A DNA stretch of 47,961 nucleotides from Planctomicrobium piriforme (GTDB lineage Bacteria; Planctomycetota; Planctomycetia; Planctomycetales; Planctomycetaceae): assembly GCA_945860955.1 (NCBI GenBank), contig CAMATH010000060.1, positions 1 through 47,961 of the forward strand, in the 5' to 3' direction. Position numbers and translations under genes: made by a program. Below the pieces are notes generated by a model. That model was not told the DNA's origin and made no database searches. It saw only the letters and a list, made by a program, of their open reading frames with translations. Position 1 is the first letter of the stretch. The number at the start of each line of letters is the position of its first letter. Positions 36,236 through 44,584 of this stretch are shown piece by piece.

Positions 36236-37762
36236 CAATGCCACTTACTTTGGCACCGTGGACGGAGGTTCGCTGTCGTTTTTCTTGCGGAGAGCTTTCA
36301 TGAATTTCGTGGACTTCTGTCGCCGGGTGTGCGCCTTTCTCGGGTAGTCGCGGGTCTGTTTCCGCTGGGGATGTTTTTTCTTCGCGGCCACGGCGAGGGC
36401 TTCGTCGTAGCGTTTCAACCATTCGGCGAGACTGCACGACGGTTTCAGGAGCAGGCGGTGTTTCAGCGTCGTCCACACCCCCTTGAATCTCAAGCGACGC
36501 GGCTGGACTCCGGCGAGTTTCGCCGCTTGACGCCGAAATTGCATCGCCAGGTTGTACGCCACAATCGATGTGTACAGCTCCTTCTGGAACATCTCCACGC
36601 TCTTGGCCCGAATGTTCTCCACATCCATTGTCACCTTGAGGTCGCGAATATCGAACTCCACGTCATACCGACGCTGGTAGGCGGTGGCCGCCGTGGGGCC
36701 GTCCCAATCCAGATTGCTCACCAAGTACAGTGACTTATCGCCGGGAATGCGCACTTCGTGTACCAGGACGTCAAGCGAGGCATGCGCGGGCAATTCGGGA
36801 TAGCTGCGGCGATCCTTAACGCTGGGAGTCCATTGCCAACGATACGTCTCGTGCGTCGGGCCTTTGTCGATCAATTCGGCATAGCGACGCAGCGCTTTGA
36901 AACGCACGCCGGTTAAGCGAAACAAGAAGCTGTGACCACAGCGGGCGGAATGATAGGAAACGCTGTAGATCCCAAAACCGCTGTCGGCCAGAACGATCGA
37001 ACGGGGCGGCAATTGCTCGAGGATCCGCCGGGCCTGGACGGCTTCGCTGGCGTTGTTCTCGCCGTACATCGGATCGATTTGCGGCAGCATGGCACAGCCG
37101 CTTTGGAGTTCGCTGGCGATCATCAACTGGGCGACCGGCCAGACGGACACGCCATGTTGATTCGGGGCCGGCGGATACGCTTTCCGCAACGCTGCGGTCG
37201 GCGGCAGCGTGATCGTCGTGCCGTCGATGAGGAACGCGCGTCGACCCTCGCAAAACGGTTCACTGATCTGGCCCAGGTACTGGCAGACCCGCTGGGAGAA
37301 CCCCAGGATGAACTCCAGCGGCAGGCGTTTGCGAGCCCGGGCATAGGCCCCGGAATTCTCCGACAGAGTGCGCTCTCGCACGCGTTTGTTGTTGGGCAAC
37401 AGATCGCGCGCATCGCCGACAATGTGTGACACGATCTCATCGAGTGTCTGACCGCCGCCCAGACGCTGCAAAATCAGCATCCACAGCGTGACACCCCGCG
37501 TGTACACCATCTGGCTCGTCGAACCTTCGGAGAAATCGAGACCAAGGTCTCGCGGCGAGGTCTCCATCACCGAGCGAAACAACTGAGCGACCGAATCGAG
37601 TTCGTCGGCCGACCGATCGTCGGCGCTGGCGGGACTGTGCGGCATGGCGCCTCCTTGCAAAAATGGCAGGTTTTCCAGACAAATGGAAGACCTGTCACTC
37701 AGGCGCAAAAATCATGCCAATCGTTGGGGGTGGCGGAAAAATTCTTGAAGTAAGTGGCATTG
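36236..37762 (-). mobile_element. IS4-family insertion sequence, 1527 bp
   Basis: The element is bounded by inverted ends CAATGCCACTTACTT (36236-36250) and the complementary AAGTAAGTGGCATTG (37748-37762), identical over 15 bp. It carries one transposase gene on the minus strand filling nearly its whole length. It is flanked by a 10-bp target duplication. All features are intact, so it is probably recent and possibly active. It interrupts the kinase/STAND/FGE gene. Confidence 0.93.
36245..37645 (-). CDS. IS4-family DDE transposase
   Basis: This 466-residue transposase catalyses cut-and-paste movement of the surrounding IS. The catalytic residues are Asp141 in FLIDGTTITLP, Asp221 in IVLADSGFG and Glu330 in the IS4 signature Y-(2)-R-(3)-E-(6)-K (Tyr323, Arg326, Glu330, Lys337, within YQRRYDVEFDIRDLK), which fits perfectly. 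ATG 37645 is preceded by GGAGG at 5-6 bp; the frame is open to 37708 but without a ribosome site. A Lys/Arg-rich C-terminus is usual for the family. The stop lies 7 bp inside the left IS end. There is no frameshift or truncation. Confidence 0.93.
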   Translation of the reverse strand: MPHSPASADDRSADELDSVAQLFRSVMETSPRDLGLDFSEGSTSQMVYTRGVTLWMLILQRLGGGQTLDEIVSHIVGDARDLLPNNKRVRERTLSENSGAYARARKRLPLEFILGFSQRVCQYLGQISEPFCEGRRAFLIDGTTITLPPTAALRKAYPPAPNQHGVSVWPVAQLMIASELQSGCAMLPQIDPMYGENNASEAVQARRILEQLPPRSIVLADSGFGIYSVSYHSARCGHSFLFRLTGVRFKALRRYAELIDKGPTHETYRWQWTPSVKDRRSYPELPAHASLDVLVHEVRIPGDKSLYLVSNLDWDGPTAATAYQRRYDVEFDIRDLKVTMDVENIRAKSVEMFQKELYTSIVAYNLAMQFRRQAAKLAGVQPRRLRFKGVWTTLKHRLLLKPSCSLAEWLKRYDEALAVAAKKKHPQRKQTRDYPRKAHTRRQKSTKFMKALRKKNDSEPPSTVPK

Positions 37763-39989
37763 GGCTGACGCCGCCCGGTTCGCCTGGATTGGCGGTTTCG
37801 CTTTCTGTGGGTGTGATGAGTCGCAGGTCGCGGTCGAGGAGTTGCAGGAGTTGTGTGAATTCTGTGGGGCGGTTGGTGTAGCCGGCGGCCGTTTGCAGCG
37901 ATTCGCTGTCGCGCTGGTTTCCCTTGATGTCGGTTTCCGAGTTGGGCAGCAGCGTGCGCAGAACTTCGATGGCCGCCGTGCGGTGCTTCCGCACTAGCGG
38001 GTCGGCGGTTCGGGCGTTGAAGGTTTCGTCTAGGAACGCGACACCCACTCCCCGGGCTCCGCCAATGTCGCGCAGCACGGCCGGCGTCCAGGGGGCGCGC
38101 CCTTTTAACATCTCGGCAAACAGCGACAACTGGACGCAGACGATTTTGTTGTCTTCCGCCAGGTCGGCGAGCGCCAGGTTTAGAAACTGGTCGGCCGGGC
38201 TGCCGGAATGAATCTCGCCCGCCGGCAGGGTGTCGAACGCCCGCCCAAAGGCGGTCAAGACCCTGCGGGCATGGGGCAGGGCGAACAGTGGGACCGCGAG
38301 CGAATTGTGGCGGGGGACCGGTTCGACTTCGAGCGCCTGAAAGAAGAGTGTCGCGGCCATCCAGAAATCGTCGCGCACCAGCACCAGAGCTTGCAGCCGT
38401 TTGCCGTCGCAGTGCCGCAGCGCCCGCACCAGTTCACCCGCCTCGTCGCCCCGATGGGCGTGCAGCCACTGTTCGAACTGGTCGAGTACGATCAGCAGTT
38501 TTTGCCCCGGAGGAAGAAACTCATTCCGCCGAATGGCGCTGAGCGCTGCGACCAAATCGTATTCCGGCGGAATCTGGGGGCAATGTTTCCGGAGTCCGCG
38601 TGCCAACCGCACTTCTGTCTGGTCGGAGGTCGCTTCGAGATAGACGACGCAAATTGAATCGGCGAGCCGGGGGAGCAGGCCCGATTTCACCAACGACGAC
38701 TTGCCGCAACCCGACGGTCCGTACAGCAGGCCAACGGGAAAACTCTGGTCGGCGTCGAACGATTCGATGCGGGTCTTCCAGAAGCGCAGACTCTCGGGCA
38801 GACCATGCCGGTCGTAGGGACCGGAAAGCAGTGCGAGAAAGTAGTCGGCGTCGTGTTCGTCGAATGATCGCAATCCCTTGGGGACGATCTTGGGCGGGGC
38901 CCCTACTGACGAAGTCCCGGGTGTGGCTTCGATTCGCGTGGAGGGTGAGGGGCGCGTGGAGAGGAACGGCTCGACGTCGGGGGATCGGCCCGGGGAGACT
39001 CCCGAAGGGGCCGTCGCGGGACTTGCGGCACTGGGCGCCACGGATTCCGCCCCCGCCGCCAGACGCAAGTCTTCCGCCAGATCGTGGGCGGTCGAATACC
39101 GGTCGGTCGCACGTTTTGAGAGCGCCTTCAAACAGATCCGTTCGAGTTCTTTGGGAATCGACGCGTCCCATTGGCGCGGGGGCTTCGGTTCCTGGGTCGT
39201 GACGAGTTTCAGCAGTTCATCCAGGTTTTGCGCTTCGAACGGACGTCGCCCGGTGAGCATTTCGTACAGCATGACACCCAGGCTGTAGATGTCGGCCCGC
39301 CCGTCGACGCGATGCCCTTCGCCGCTGGCCTGTTCGGGACACATATACGCGGGAGTCCCCATGGTCCTTGCGCCGCGGTGGAGGTCGCGCTCGTGAATCG
39401 CCAGTCCGAAGTCGGCCACCCACGGTTTCCCTGCGGCGTCGAGCAGCACGTTTTCGGGCTTCACGTCACGGTGGACGACTCCCTGGGTGTGGGCGTAGTA
39501 CAGCGCGTCGGCAAGAGTCGCCACCAGTTGCGCAGATTCATGGAACGACGCTTTTCCGGACTTGATTCGCGCTCTGAGCGAGGTTCCTGGAATGAACTCG
39601 AACACGATGAAAATCGGGAAGTCGGCTGTCTCGCCGACGTGGAGCACCGGGACGATATGCGGGTGATTGAGCCGGGCGACGTTTTGAGCTTCTTTCAGAT
39701 ACGCCTGCAGGTCGCCGGGACGGAGGAGCAGATCGGGGCGGGGGACTTTGATCGCGCGGGGGCGATTGAGTTTGCAGTCGAACGCGCGATAGACCCGTCC
39801 GAAACTCCCTTCGCCCAGAATCGCATCGATACGAAACCCGCCGATTTCCTCGGGTATGGGATCGGACGACGTGGGGGCGGTCGCCGGCTCGGCGGCGAAA
39901 AATGCCTCGGGATCGATGATCTGTGTCCCGTCGCCCGTGGGAACCGTTGCGGAGCGTTTTTCTGCAGGGGCGGGGTTGGGATCGGGCAT
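37695..39989 (-). pseudogene. 5' part of the IS-split receptor: Ser/Thr kinase fused to an nSTAND-type NTPase
   Basis: ATG 39989 (MPDPNPAPAEK) starts a 764-codon frame. Its first 739 codons belong to the ancestral gene, and the rest is read from the IS and ends at 37695. The Hanks-type kinase has GEGSFG (59-64), Lys81, HRDVKPEN (173-180) and DFG (193-195), so it looks active. After a Ser/Pro linker, GLRSFDEHDADYF leads into an nSTAND1-type NTPase with Walker A GPSGCGKSS (424-432) and Walker B LLIVLDQFEQW (Asp503). Upstream in-frame codons to 40160 run through repeat DNA and are not used. The truncated protein keeps both enzymatic domains but loses the membrane and ligand-binding parts. Confidence 0.88.
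37763..37772. repeat. Target-site duplication, right copy
   Basis: This is the exact repeat of the 10-mer at 36226-36235. Deleting 36236-37772 rejoins the interrupted reading frame at ...NPGEPG/GVSPRVFSRG. Confidence 0.9.
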
Positions 39990-40022
39990 ATTGTGACTTT
40001 CGGGTGAAAGTGCCGCGGTGCG

Positions 40023-40045
40023 CGTGGGTTTTAAACCCACGCTAC
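40023..40045 (-). repeat. GTAG-headed REP-like hairpin
   Basis: On the minus strand GTAG (40045-40042) precedes CGTGGGTTT, one base, and AAACCCACG. It matches the unit at 15626-15648 in form. It lies 33 bp before the kinase start, in its leader. Confidence 0.6.
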
Positions 40046-40390
40046 GGGAACGCCGTGGCGAGGATTCTATACTCCAGGCGGCCGGAAATGCGACATTGCA
40101 CTCGTGCGGGAAGGAGTGTAGAGAAAGCCGGATGGCGGCTTGTGTTGGCGACGGCCCCATCCGCCTTGAGCGGATGTTTTGATTGACAGAGCGAGGATCT
40201 CATTCACCAATCCACACGAGGTGGATGGGGTCTTGGTCGATGGTGGGTGGCCCTTTATAGCTGCCGATCTGATTCACCATCCGGGCGAACCGGATGGGGT
40301 CTGGGGACCGTGGAACGATGCGTGATTCCACTCGCGGTTCAATCGACTGAAAACCCGATGGTCAAATCGAACACGACGCTTTGTCCCGAC
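40046..40390. other. Intergenic region between the kinase and C45-hydrolase genes
   Basis: The stretch holds REP copy C and short flanks. Both genes are on the minus strand, so it must contain the kinase promoter (right of 39989) and the 3' end of the hydrolase transcript. Neither a promoter nor a terminator was identified with confidence. Confidence 0.45.
40155..40302. repeat. REP/BIME-like array C, internally deleted copy
   Basis: This copy keeps most of the first hairpin (40155-40176, CCCCATCCGC-CTTGA-GCGGATG), then jumps to the third unit (40196-40235) and fourth unit (40266-40302) of arrays A and B. About 250 bp containing the second unit and the middle stretch are missing. It has no transposase gene beside it, like a non-autonomous derivative. 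Confidence 0.82.
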
Positions 40391-42952
40391 TCACTTCTGC
40401 ACATTTTCACTCGCGCCCGGTTGCACCCGGAACTTCCTCACCGGTCCGTGCGCGGGAAACAGCATCACCTGCGCCGCCGGGTCTTCGTCGGCGTCCAGGT
40501 GTTGCACACACTTCCAGGTCGCCTCGGCTCCCAGTCCCGCGTACACCACAACCGAGTACCGCGAATCGAATGGATTGTCCGCCGCGCAGATCACCGCCGA
40601 GCTGGCGTCGACCCATGTCGCATTCCGGACCCGGAAGGAATTCTGCGCGAACCGCACGGGGAGCTTTTCCGCGACCTTCGCCGTCACATGATTTGCGGCC
40701 GGCCGGCCGATCAACAGCAAATGGTGTGTTTTCAGATCATCGACCGTCACCTCATGATCGGCTCGAATCGGAACCGTTGCATTGCTGAAGCGACGTCCGA
40801 TCTCCCGCTGCAACAGCCCCGCCGCCTCTTGCTGAGCCGACTTGTCGCGCTCGGTTCCGTAAACGATCAAGGCGCGGTCGGGTTCCGCCTCAAAGCTGAA
40901 AATCGTCCAGATATCCGGCGGTGAATTCCCCGGCTGCGTGGTCTGTACTCCCTCGCTCACCAATGTGGCGGCGGCATCTCCCGCGTGCGATCGGCAATGT
41001 TCAATGAACTCGACTGTTGACACCGCCTCTCCCGCATGCGCAGTGCCGAAGCGATCCATGAGGTCGTTGAACTTCTCCAGTCCCAGTTGTTCGCGCAACG
41101 CGTGCAGCAACAGCACCCCCTTGCCGCTGGCGATTTCGTACCATTCGCTGCGCAGGTGGTTGGGGACGGTGGCCGAGAGGGGCACGTCGGAACCATGCCG
41201 GCGCACGGCGGCCCGCCAATGCGACTCGTGCTGAAAGAGTGCCAGATCAATGAGATCGCGGTCCGCCTGCGTGAGATCCTCGCCGTCCGCCTCGGCGGTG
41301 AGCGCCTGTTCGAGGGACACGATCTTTTCGTACTCCGAAAAGGCGGCGGCCAACCAGAGGTCCGAGTCGCTTGCTGGCAAGACCGTCCCGCGCCAGGCGG
41401 CTGGATGCAGGTAGTCGAATTTGACGCGTGGCTTGTCCGCCGAATGGTCGGCAGGAAACGGCACAATGTCAGCGAGTTTCGTGTCGGAATCCCCCTTGGC
41501 CGGCGGATCGATTTTGAGCAGTGTCCAGTCATTGCTGATCAGCGGGCGGATCCCCGGGTAGGCGTCGCGGTCTTGCGGTGCCGGGTCCCAGGTCCGCCCC
41601 AGCGGCGGTCCAAACAGCCCCCAGCTCTGCATTTTCTTCGCCAGTGCCGCTGTGGTGAATTTGGCGTCACACGAGGGAAACGCCGCCAGGGGCGGGGTGG
41701 TGAACGCTTCGAATCCGAACGCCTCGCCGATTTTTCCTTTGCGATTGGAAAAGAGCCGCAGCCAAGCGGTATCGCGGACATTCGGCCGAATCACCAGATT
41801 GGCCGGCTTCCCGCCGAGATCGGGCGTGGTCTCTTTCAATACGTCGAGCGACTGGGAATTGTTGCACCCCCAGTAAAACCCCGGGGTGTTCCCCAACCAT
41901 TCATTTCGGCTGCTGCGCCACAGTTGCGTCCGCCGGGTTCCCAACTCGAACATCGCGATCTCGTTGGTATTCACGTCGGCGAGCAGCCATTGATTCGTGT
42001 ACAGGCCGTTGCTGCGGTCGGCCAGATACGCGACCGCCTCGTCAATGGTCGACGCGTACTGCACCGCCTTTCGGATGCGCGAGGCGAGCGCCTGGCCGTC
42101 GGCGTCGAATTGAGTCTGGGTAATCGTTGTCTCGGCGATGATCATGCCCGCGGCGTTGATGTAATAATCGAGACCGCTTTGAATTCCGCCCGGCGAGGTC
42201 TGGAAGACCATGCGATGTCCCTCGGTCGGCACGATATCAATCCAGACGTTGAAGTGATTGACTTCCCCCAGACTCGACATGGTGATGTGCCCGAGGACCG
42301 GGCGGCCGTCGGCGGTCGCCGGTCCGGTCGCCACGAACGCACTGCAGTTCTCGCGGGGCTTTCCCTTGTACAGCGAGTATTGCGGTCGGGGACGTTTCTG
42401 CCGTTCCAGTCCGTTTGGCGTCGCCTTCAATCCATCGTCGAGAAAGGCGATCTCGGCACCGGAATTGATGGTGGCGATATCGACCAGGTCGAGTCGGCGG
42501 TTATCGTACTTCGCACCGGCGGCCGCGGCCCCGTCGGCGATCCCCTTCATCTCTTCGACAAACTCGGGAGCGTATTTCCGTAGGAACAGGGCGTCGACCA
42601 GTCGGCGGCAGTCGCGCCAGGCGACTTCGGGATCCTTATGACTGCGGACCTCGGCCATCACGCCGATGTAGTCGGCGATCTCTCGCGCCAGCAACTGCCC
42701 GTGCTGCCAGCCCCGTTCGTAGGGCGTTCCTTCAATATGCAGGACAATCCAGCCATCCTGCGGATAACGCCACGCCGGTCCGCAGCGCCGCACCGCGACC
42801 GGTTCGGGAGCATAGTCGGCGTGGCCATCGACATTGGGAACCTGGGCTACCGACAAGGGAACCATCACCATCAGCGAGAACACGGCGGCGACACAAAATG
42901 TCCACAGCCCCCGTGCAGGGAAAACGTCGCGAGTGAGTGCGAGGAAGGACAT
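40391..42952 (-). CDS. Secreted C45-type Ntn hydrolase / acyltransferase-like protein
   Basis: The gene gives 853 residues from ATG 42952 (MSFLALTRDVF); codons upstream to 43096 cross the divergent promoter region. A long Sec signal ends near LSVAQ (~37). Residues ~70-480 resemble C45 peptidases and phospholipase B-like Ntn hydrolases: GTPYERGWQHGQLL, then the likely autocatalytic nucleophile Cys203 in ENCSAFVATG, followed by GHITMSSLGEVNHFNVW. The C-terminal ~370 residues include a helical region (GKGVLLLHALREQLGLEKF) resembling the C-terminal part of M1 aminopeptidases, and a final beta-rich part. Members cleave amide bonds of acylated amino acids or peptides; the substrate here is unknown. 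Confidence 0.8.
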   Translation of the reverse strand: MSFLALTRDVFPARGLWTFCVAAVFSLMVMVPLSVAQVPNVDGHADYAPEPVAVRRCGPAWRYPQDGWIVLHIEGTPYERGWQHGQLLAREIADYIGVMAEVRSHKDPEVAWRDCRRLVDALFLRKYAPEFVEEMKGIADGAAAAGAKYDNRRLDLVDIATINSGAEIAFLDDGLKATPNGLERQKRPRPQYSLYKGKPRENCSAFVATGPATADGRPVLGHITMSSLGEVNHFNVWIDIVPTEGHRMVFQTSPGGIQSGLDYYINAAGMIIAETTITQTQFDADGQALASRIRKAVQYASTIDEAVAYLADRSNGLYTNQWLLADVNTNEIAMFELGTRRTQLWRSSRNEWLGNTPGFYWGCNNSQSLDVLKETTPDLGGKPANLVIRPNVRDTAWLRLFSNRKGKIGEAFGFEAFTTPPLAAFPSCDAKFTTAALAKKMQSWGLFGPPLGRTWDPAPQDRDAYPGIRPLISNDWTLLKIDPPAKGDSDTKLADIVPFPADHSADKPRVKFDYLHPAAWRGTVLPASDSDLWLAAAFSEYEKIVSLEQALTAEADGEDLTQADRDLIDLALFQHESHWRAAVRRHGSDVPLSATVPNHLRSEWYEIASGKGVLLLHALREQLGLEKFNDLMDRFGTAHAGEAVSTVEFIEHCRSHAGDAAATLVSEGVQTTQPGNSPPDIWTIFSFEAEPDRALIVYGTERDKSAQQEAAGLLQREIGRRFSNATVPIRADHEVTVDDLKTHHLLLIGRPAANHVTAKVAEKLPVRFAQNSFRVRNATWVDASSAVICAADNPFDSRYSVVVYAGLGAEATWKCVQHLDADEDPAAQVMLFPAHGPVRKFRVQPGASENVQK

Positions 42953-43158
42953 AGGACGCCTGGAAAGAGAATGTGCATCTCCGGGTCTGAAGCGGGTAGA
43001 ATATACCGCGCCACGCGTCGCGTATCCCACCGTGCGTTTCGAAGGGAACTGACGGAACTGGCGAATTTCGGTGGCCGATTGCATTCCGATGAACAAACCG
43101 AAGGGTTTGTCGCATCAATAGCGGGTGTCAGGAATTCGAACAGCCCGTTGAGAAAACC

Positions 43159-44271
43159 ATGAGCGGACTGAGGTGGCCACGAACACTCTGGAACCGCCTG
43201 CGGAGGATCGACGATCGTCGGCCAATCCCGGTGCGAGGGCTGATGCTCTTCCTGCTCGCACTGGCGGTCGGGTTGAGCTGGCTGTCATGGGGAATCCTGT
43301 ACGACAACCGGATGTACCGTCGCCTACTCACAACCAATCAGGAATACGCTGGACTGACGAGTCGCGGCGTTCCGAACTGGTTGCGAAACTGGTTAACGGA
43401 ACACGATCTGGTTCTGTTTCCGCAAATCGGCGGCCTGATCGCAGTCGGTGAAGATACCGACCCCGAACTCCTGAACTGGATTGTCCGTCTTCCAGGATGC
43501 TCCCATGTCTCCCTGTACGGGAGTTCGATCACCAATGAGAACCTGCGGCTGTTGAGCGAGCATTCAACACTTCGTCGGCTTTGGCTCATTCCGAGTGAGT
43601 CAGACATGTTGGGACAAAGCGGAACACTCCTTGAATTGGATTTTGGCCCCCTGCGCCGGGCGAAGTCGTTACAGGCACTGTCGATCTCCCGGGTGCGGAT
43701 TTCGGAACGGGAAATCGCCCAATTGGCACAACTCGATGCATTGACGGACCTGCGGTTGTATCGCGTGGGAATTACCGAGGGTGCAATTCAGCGAATCCAC
43801 CTGCTGAAGCACCTGAGGACATTGCATTTGGATCCCCTGGACGCCTCGGTGCGAAACGTTGACAATCTCAAAATGCTCCCCGACACCGTCGAAATTCATT
43901 TGACTTGCGTTTCTCCCAACGACGAAACTCTGGTTCGCTTAGCCTCGGTAAAACAACTGGTCAAATTGGCGATCGAAGGGGGGCAGGCGACCGATGTGGG
44001 GATCGAAGCGTTTGCGCGGCACAGCCAACTGGAACGACTCGACCTCGAACGCCTCGACGGCATCACCGACACCTGCTGTGAGTCGCTTGCCTCGATTCCC
44101 AATCTCAAGTTTCTGCTGATCGATGGCGCACCGATTGGCGATACAGGATTGGACTCGCTCGCGGGTGCGACGGGGCTGAAAAGACTGACTTTGCGCCACA
44201 CCCGGACCACCGAACAGGCAGTAAAACGCTGCCGCGACCAACATCCAAAACTCGAGATCGACTGGTGGTGA
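43159..44271 (+). CDS. Membrane-anchored leucine-rich-repeat protein
   Basis: The 370-residue protein has a basic N-terminus and a single membrane helix (~27-48, GLMLFLLALAVGLSWLSW) acting as signal anchor. The rest is at least eight irregular LRRs of ~24-26 residues (LRRLWLIPSES, LQALSISRVRI, LTDLRLYRVGI, LRTLHLDPLD, LERLDLERLDGI, LKFLLIDGAPI, LKRLTLRHTRT), of the ribonuclease-inhibitor/GALA-like type common in planctomycetes. The repeat region probably faces the periplasm and binds a protein or peptide. Divergent from the C45 gene; no operon partner. Confidence 0.85.
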   Translation: MSGLRWPRTLWNRLRRIDDRRPIPVRGLMLFLLALAVGLSWLSWGILYDNRMYRRLLTTNQEYAGLTSRGVPNWLRNWLTEHDLVLFPQIGGLIAVGEDTDPELLNWIVRLPGCSHVSLYGSSITNENLRLLSEHSTLRRLWLIPSESDMLGQSGTLLELDFGPLRRAKSLQALSISRVRISEREIAQLAQLDALTDLRLYRVGITEGAIQRIHLLKHLRTLHLDPLDASVRNVDNLKMLPDTVEIHLTCVSPNDETLVRLASVKQLVKLAIEGGQATDVGIEAFARHSQLERLDLERLDGITDTCCESLASIPNLKFLLIDGAPIGDTGLDSLAGATGLKRLTLRHTRTTEQAVKRCRDQHPKLEIDWW

Positions 44272-44467
44272 TTCGGTCGGTGCTAAGAACCCGTTCCAGA
44301 TGAAACCCGTCATTTCGTAGGATTTTCCGCCGCACAGCCGCCGTCGCATCCTGTCGGTACGCTCGAAGGAGAATTCTGTCGATCAGTGAAACGCCGATTG
44401 CAAGCCCATTGGTCTGCGACGTGTGGCGTGGAGGAACTGGTTCTCGCGAAACGGCTGGGGAGAGTCT

Positions 44468-44489
44468 CGTGGAGTATATTCCACGCTAC
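44468..44489 (-). repeat. GTAG-headed REP-like hairpin
   Basis: On the minus strand GTAG (44489-44486) precedes CGTGGA, a 6-nt spacer and TCCACG. It is the shortest stem of the three related units. Confidence 0.5.
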
Positions 44490-44554
44490 GAACACTTTCT
44501 GCAGATTCCCCTGCACCACATGGCGAGCGCCAAACGAAATCACGGTTTTGATCT

Positions 44555-44579
44555 TGGACAGGTTTTAAGAACCCGTCCA
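44555..44579 (-). terminator. Hairpin after the alpha/beta hydrolase gene
   Basis: TGGACAGGTT and AACCCGTCCA pair over 10 bp with one mismatch around a 5-nt loop, starting 5 bp after the stop codon on the minus strand. No U-tract follows, so termination is only a possibility. Confidence 0.35.
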
Positions 44580-44584
44580 GGATA

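Larger units (their letters stand above)
44272..44584. other. Convergent intergenic region with two hairpins
   Basis: These 313 bp separate the LRR gene from the minus-strand hydrolase. They contain the GTAG-headed hairpin at 44468-44489 and an imperfect 10-bp stem at 44555-44579 just after the hydrolase stop. A short direct repeat, TAAGAACCCGT(T)CCAG, occurs near both ends (44285 and 44566). No gene is supported. Confidence 0.5.

Noticed and set aside
41036-42583. 515-codon plus-strand frame opposite the C45 hydrolase
   Set aside because: Shadow frame; the minus-strand protein has a signal peptide and a catalytic motif.
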